From Paramecium sonneborni (taxonomy: Eukaryota > Ciliophora > Oligohymenophorea > Peniculida > Parameciidae): DNA of 16,776 bases. The stretch is from assembly GCA_905182985.1 (NCBI GenBank), contig CAJJDN010000018.1:622009-638784 (forward strand). Reading direction: 5' to 3'. The notes below the pieces were generated by a model. That model was not told where the DNA came from. It ran no database searches and saw nothing but the letters and a program-made list of their open reading frames with translations. The position numbers and the translations under genes are program-made. Every line of letters begins with the position of its first letter. Within the stretch, counting starts at the first letter, position 1. Positions 11,601 to 16,776 of this stretch are shown here, piece by piece.

Positions 11601-14600
11601 TTGGAAGGAGGATGACTAAAAAGGTCTGATTTATAGTTTAATTTAAGGAAGATGTTTAGTTGTCTAAAATTTAAATATTAAGCTAACAGATTGCACATTA
11701 CCTGGAATCAATAAATAAACTTGCTTGAACCAAATAGAATCTTTTTGCGAATACAAAGAAAATCTTTGTTAGTATATTAACCCTTCAGATATTAAATTTT
11801 GCTTAAATACATTAAATTAATTTGCCTGCACTCAAGTGAATGGTATATTATGTAAGTTTTAAAATAATTAGTGCTAAATATTTAGCGAAACAGATGATTT
11901 TAATTGTGCTCTATAATAATTTAGTAACTCTTAGGTTAATCCTAAAATATGCGCTGCAGATAAAAAAAATCCATGTTTTTTTGATAATAAAACAAAATAG
12001 TGTGGATTAGTAGATGAAAATTCAATTGAAAAATAATGTTATGGATTAAATAGATAAGCATGTATTTTTAGCTCAAAAGAATTGCTTTGCTAATTTAATG
12101 AGGATGAAAAGCTATGTGAAAGTTCATTTGGATTGTAAAAATGTGTCAATCTAGTAAATAAAAATAAATGCCTAGCTATTATTACTAAAGGTCAATTTTG
12201 TTACTTTGATGATATTAAGGGTTGTCAATAGCTTGATAAATCAGTTGATATTTTTAAATGTTAGAATTAAATTTAAACTAACCCTTATACATGCTCTCAA
12301 AGCTAAGACATTCCTTGCTTTTTTGATAAAAAATCAAAAAAGTGCATAGAATATATTTCTTTAGAAAATCTGGATAAAATTACTGATTTTTCCATATTTT
12401 AAAACTATTAATTATCCAACATTTATTCATTTAATAAAAAGACGTGTGAACAATTTAATTAGGAAATATTTTCTAAAAACTCTTAGCCATTCACTAAAGA
12501 TGTTTTAATTTTTTGGAAGGAATCTTGCATAGAAGTAGCTAGTGCTTAATTGAACTATTTAAAATGCGATTAAAATTTAAACAAAAATACTTGCATTAGT
12601 ATTAAGACCCCGTTTTAATACTGTTAATATATAAACAACAAATGCATAAATGTTGATTTAAAGGATTTTCAAAATATGCCTTGTTAGTCTATCAAAAATA
12701 TAAATTCAGGGGCAATTTGCTCTTAAACTTAGGATGTTGCCTGTTAATTTAATCCACTTCAATATAGATGTGAAAGCATTTCTCTGAACTTTTCCAATTC
12801 TTTTAAAATAGAATGCTTAGAAAAAAATCCTGAATTGAAAGGATATAATAAGCTAGCTTGCGCTTTAAGTTATGATAATAGTTGTATTTTTAAGGATCAA
12901 TGTTATAAAATTAACAAATTAGTATTATAATTTTGCGAAGATGCTTTTGATATATATTAGTGTACATTAGTTTAAAATGAAGGGTGTATCTTCAAAGATA
13001 ATAAATGTCTAAAGATCCTAACTTCAGATATTATCGTATGTGAATAAGCAATTAACAAAATAGGATGCACCAATATTTAATTAGAAGGATAGTATTGCTA
13101 ATATTTAGAAGACAAATGTATTTCTCGCGATTTAATAGAAATTAGTAAAATTGAATGTGATAAAGTTACAAATATTAATCACTATACTTTTTGTGAATTT
13201 CCTAAAGATGCAGCATGTATTTATAATTTAAAAACTTAATCATGTTAAGTTGTATCTGACATGGAAGATCTAATATGTTAAAGAGGAATAAATGAAATAG
13301 CTTGTCTAAATTTAACAAATAAGAACTTAAATTGTTAATTTATTGATTATTGTTATGATTCTAATTATGGAATCAATAATTGCAATAGTTCAAATAAAAA
13401 TTTATGTTGTCGAGAAGCAGGATCAATTTAAAATTGTTTAAATTAAAATTTATATAAATGTACTTGGTAGAATAATGAATGTTTTAGTTATGAACCGAAA
13501 GAGAATGCAAATTGTAATGATATTTAATATTCAAGCAAATTTGTTTGTATTGCATTTGAAGATAATTTCTGTGTTTATAATTCAGTTAACCATAACTGCA
13601 AATCTATTAATCCAACTTCTTGTGATTAATTATAATCATCCTAATAATGTAGCAGAATGATTATTTTGCCATGTATTTGGGACAAAGATTAAATGAAATG
13701 TGTTTATTTAGAAAATTAAGATATAAATGATGGGTTAATTTCAATTATAAGTTCAGTTTAAATGAATTGTGAAGATGTAACTGCTTATTTTGGAAGTTAA
13801 AGAGCTTGTATGAATATATTGAAATAAGGATAAATGTGTATTTATGAAAATAATGAATGTCAGTCTTTTAATAATGTTGAAGGCTAAAATAATTGCTTAG
13901 ATAACATTAATATTAATTCATGTTTATAATAAACTATAAGTGATTGTTATTGGGATTTAAAATTATTTAAAGTCTAAAAGTCTCTCGATGAAAATGAATC
14001 ACAAGCATATTACGGAACTTGTATAAAATTTGAGAATTATGATAAAATAGGTTGTGATTCAAAACTTAGTTATACTTCTTGTTTAAAAATTGTTAAAGAA
14101 GGTGTATTTTGTATTTGGAAAGACTTAAAGTGTTAAACTTTAGATGATGATCCATTAATCATTTATGAAACTTCAAAACTATTATTAATAAATTATAATT
14201 CTTGTGGTTTAGTAAAAAATGGAGATATCGTTAAATACGATAAAAATATGAAAATATGCGTAAAAGTTAATGATTTAAATTCTATATCATGTATGACTGA
14301 AGGATTAAATAAAGATGGATGTCTTAGTATTAAATAGCAAAATTGTATTTGGGATTTATCAAGAAGAAAATGTAGAGAAAAGAAGCTCATTATTGATATA
14401 AAAGATGATTCATGTGAATAATAAAATTGGTCTTCTCATTTATGTTCATAAATAAATCTAGATAAACCATGTGGATTTATAAAAGATGGTTGTAATTTTA
14501 TCGATATTTAATAAGCAAGATGTACTTAAGAAGGATTGAATAAATTTGCTTGTTTGAATATATAAAAGTATCCTTGCATTTGGATTAAAAATTTAAATGA

Positions 14601-16168
14601 TGAAAATTATCATTGTGAAGATTACATTCCTCATCTCTCCTGTAATTAAATTCCTTAAAATGTCAATTCTAAAGTTTGTTCAATGGTTAAAGAAGGTGCT
14701 TGTTATTATAATTTACAAAAATTGAAATGTGAAGTTCCTAATAAAAATGAAACTAATTGTGAATTGATGGGATTAAATATTATTGGATGCGTTTAAATTG
14801 AAATGTGTTTTTTTGATTAAAAATGCTAATTATTAAATAGAAATAATTATAAATGTGATGATTTTCCAATAGCTAATAAATTAATTTGTAAGAATGCTAT
14901 TGATTCTTGTAAATATAATGAAATTGTTTATGGATGTTCATATGCTTATGATGAACTTTGCTCAAATGATTCTTTAAGCATGATTGCATGCTAGAATTAG
15001 AAACATTGCTCATATTTAGATAATAATTGCTAATGTTAATTATACATTGACGAATATGATTGCAATAATATTACAAATATTAATAGCTGCTAAGAGTAAA
15101 GCTATTGTATTTTTTAATATAATACTTCAAGTAGTGAAATTGATATTTAATATAATCATAAATGTAGATAAAAGACATGTTAAGATTTTAAAGCAGATAA
15201 ATGTGATAATAATAAAATTCTAGGAATTACTTGTTACTGGAACAATTCTGAATAATGTTAATCAGCATCAAAATGTGAAGATATAATTCACTCTACTTAT
15301 GAATGCTCTTAATATTAATTTAATGGTAGGCCTTGTTAAATGATTAATAATAAAGGATTTTGTGAATAATTTTCATGTGAAAATTTTAGTTAGGAACTTT
15401 GTTCTAAATATTCATAATTTTGTAAATTTGATTAGAGTTGTAAAACAAAATAATGTCCTGATTATATTGAGGAAAATTGCATTTAAAATGATTGTAATTG
15501 GAATATAATTGAAGGAACTTGTTAATAATAAGTTGAATGCTCTTAAATTCAAAATGAATCTGATTGTAATCGCTAGAAATACAATAAAAGAACATGCTTT
15601 TGGGTTATATAGAATGATAACTAATTTTGCACTTAAAACAGATGTCGCCATCTCGATAATTCTATATTTTGTTCTGGCTCACGTTTTGTTAATGAATATT
15701 GTGTTGAGTTAAGTGATTCTACTTGTGTATCATGTGAAGAAATTTTAGATAAATGCGAATGTATTTAATAATCTAAATATTGTTATTATGACATTAAACA
15801 AAATAATTGTAAGTCTAAGAATTGTGAGTCTTTTAAAAATTAGGAAGAATGTCCTGATAATTTATGTTCATATTATGATCATGTATCTTTTATTATTCTA
15901 TATTTAGAAATGTCAAAATTAATGTTAATATATATATAAAGAAGATCAATGTAAGAAAATTAATAGATGTACTTGGAAGAGTGAATAACAGAAATGTCAA
16001 GCATTATGTGAAAAATTTTCAGATGAATCATAATGTTAAGAGATGAAGGAATGTTTTTGGAATGATGATCAATTGATTTGCCAAAATAACACCAATTCTT
16101 ATGAGATAGAAAAGGAAATAAAAAGTCATTTGCTTAGTTTAGCTTTAATTTAGTGGATTATGATATGA
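5541..16168 (+). CDS. Gene 2, complete: giant (3,500 aa) cysteine-rich PSA-like secreted/surface protein
   Basis: With ciliate code and removal of introns 5680-5705, 5832-5856, 6085-6106, 6239-6265 and 15883-15907, the frame runs from ATG 5541 to TGA 16166-16168 with no internal TGA: 10,503 nt, 3,500 residues. The start is the first ATG after an in-frame TGA at 5481. Residues 1-24 form a signal peptide (polar start, LFVLFCIFSYL core, cleavage near NA/SG). The rest is degenerate cysteine modules with LN..(G/A)CL then C-x-(W/F)/Y-F/I-F and C, with no internal transmembrane helix. Residues about 1327-1401 are cysteine-poor; about 1564-1694 have a different cysteine spacing (CVC, CEKCGC, CIRC). 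Residues 2790-3500 match gene 1. The C-terminus ends in a 12-residue hydrophobic run, possibly a GPI signal. The style is that of Paramecium surface (immobilization) antigens, but at about 400 kDa it is larger than the classical ones (250-300 kDa). The function is inferred. Confidence 0.85.
5680..5705 (+). other. Gene 2 intron 1 (26 nt)
   Basis: Borders GTAAAT...GATAG, phase 1. It contains an in-frame TGA, so it must be removed for the protein to continue. Splicing rebuilds a Cys codon (T|GT) and the downstream cysteine frame. Confidence 0.8.
5832..5856 (+). other. Gene 2 intron 2 (25 nt)
   Basis: Borders GTATAA...ATTAG, phase 1, splitting a Cys codon (T|GT). Retention leads to a TGA about 35 nt downstream. 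Splicing gives ...Lys-Ile-Tyr-Cys-Val-Phe-Phe..., the expected C-x-F core of a module. Confidence 0.85.
6085..6106 (+). other. Gene 2 intron 3 (22 nt)
   Basis: Borders GTAAGC...AATAG, phase 1, splitting a T|TT Phe codon. Retention leads at once to TGA near 6113. Splicing restores ...Ser-Gly-Leu-Phe-Ile-Asn-Asp-Gly... and the following cysteine modules. Confidence 0.8.
6239..6265 (+). other. Gene 2 intron 4 (27 nt), inferred from module pattern
   Basis: Borders GTAATA...ATTAG, phase 1, splitting a Cys codon (T|GC). The length is a multiple of three and it holds no TGA, so the frame would stay open without splicing. It is called because removal yields Gln-Tyr-Cys-Ile-Phe-Leu-Asp-Asn-Gln-Cys-Lys, the standard module ending. 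Retention inserts nine residues that break that pattern. Confidence 0.65.
14008..16168 (+). repeat. Paralogous repeat, gene 2 copy of the shared 3' coding region
   Basis: Encodes residues 2790-3500 of gene 2 and matches 1-2161. Outside the diverged patch (15037-15131) the two differ at only about 20 sites, roughly 1%. That fits a recent tandem duplication or continuing gene conversion between neighbours. Confidence 0.9.
15883..15907 (+). other. Gene 2 intron 5 (25 nt)
   Basis: Identical in sequence and place to the gene 1 intron at 1876-1900. It is phase 0, after residue 3414, and removal keeps the frame to the TGA at 16166. It was inherited by both paralogues from before their duplication. 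Confidence 0.85.
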
Positions 16169-16776
16169 AATATTTTCATAATATTTGCTTTGCCTAAAAT
16201 AATTAATAAATCCTTAGATTTCTTAATCTCAATGTAAAATTTAAGTCTAACATATAATCTACATACTAAATGAGAGGTATTATTTCTCCTATAGAGTATG
16301 TTTTTTTTCACAGAATGGAATTTTTATTTTTTTTCTCATTATTTAAAGATTATCTCTTCTAGTAGCGAATTCTATACTATTATTTAATCAATAAATTTAT
16401 TGGTCTCATAATTAATAGTTTTTATTGAACTTATTTTATGAATTTCATCTTTATTATGAAAGAATATTTATTCAATCAATGACTTTGTTTATTTCAATTT
16501 AGAATTAGATACCTTACACTTGTTTATTATTCATAAATATTAAATTCTGCATCTCCTATATGATTATTAACTGACAATACTAAAAACTTAAAACTAAGTC
16601 TAATAGTATATTAAATATTTAAGATGATTATTATAAACTTAAATATGGTGATAAATATATTATTAATATTTTGATGATACAGCATGTAAGAATTCAGAAT
16701 TTCTTTTTAGAATACTGTTTTTTTTAATAATAATCTTATTTATTTTAGTATCGTATTAGTTTGGATAAAAAAAAAA
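16169..16776. other. Downstream flank of gene 2
   Basis: AT-rich DNA with no supported gene. From 16169 to about 16340 it resembles the flank after gene 1 (2162 to about 2327), with an extra 17-nt block near 16232-16248; after that the two diverge. Near the right edge, 16686-16710 has the form of a 25-nt GTAAG...TTTAG intron with an open frame on both sides, but the surrounding peptide is not recognisable. The window ends in an A run; no ciliate telomere repeat (C3A3/C4A2 type or its complement) is present. Confidence 0.5.

Noticed and set aside
16510..16525. Similarity of ACCTTACACTTGTT here to a site in gene 2 near 6049
   Set aside because: The match is only about 14 bases with no extension on either side. 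Chance is likely in low-complexity DNA.
16767..16776. Terminal A run as a telomere or poly(A) tail
   Set aside because: No C3A3/C4A2-type repeats are present, and ten A's at a contig edge in AT-rich DNA are not informative.

Overview
The window looks like macronuclear DNA of a ciliate, most probably Paramecium. It is extremely AT-rich. Read with the standard code it gives only short fragments, but with TAA and TAG read as glutamine and TGA as the only stop it opens into very long cysteine-rich reading frames on the + strand. These frames are broken only by tiny introns of 22-27 nt with GTA...TAG-type borders, which is the Paramecium intron size. All translations, splice sites and difference counts were made by hand.

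Layout: (1) 1-2161 is the 3' part of a cysteine-rich gene (gene 1), with one 25-nt intron and a TGA stop; its 5' part lies outside the window. (2) 2162-3385 is an AT-rich spacer. (3) 3386-3568 is the start of a second gene, with a signal peptide and one intron, cut off by a single N at 3569. (4) 3570-5723 appears to repeat 1415-3568 base for base. Because the N sits exactly at the junction, this is most simply two overlapping contigs joined without merging. The real locus would then be about 2.15 kb shorter, with one gene 1 end, one spacer and one gene 2. (5) 5541-16168 is complete gene 2: 10,628 bp with five introns (125 nt in total), leaving 10,503 nt, which is exactly 3,501 codons and a 3,500-residue protein. 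(6) 16169-16776 is the downstream flank, ending in an A run.

Genes 1 and 2 are tandem, same-strand paralogues. The last 711 codons of each align with no net indel and about 39 base differences in 2,161 bp, half of them packed into one 95-bp patch. Both encode secreted or surface-type proteins made of degenerate modules of the form C-x4/5-(G/L)-N-x2/3-(G/A)-C-L-x(n)-C-x-(W/F)-x(n)-C. This is the style of the Paramecium surface antigen (PSA, immobilization antigen) family. A signal peptide at the start and a short hydrophobic C-terminus fit a secreted, possibly GPI-anchored, surface protein of about 400 kDa. No RNA genes, transposons, CRISPR arrays or telomere repeats were seen.
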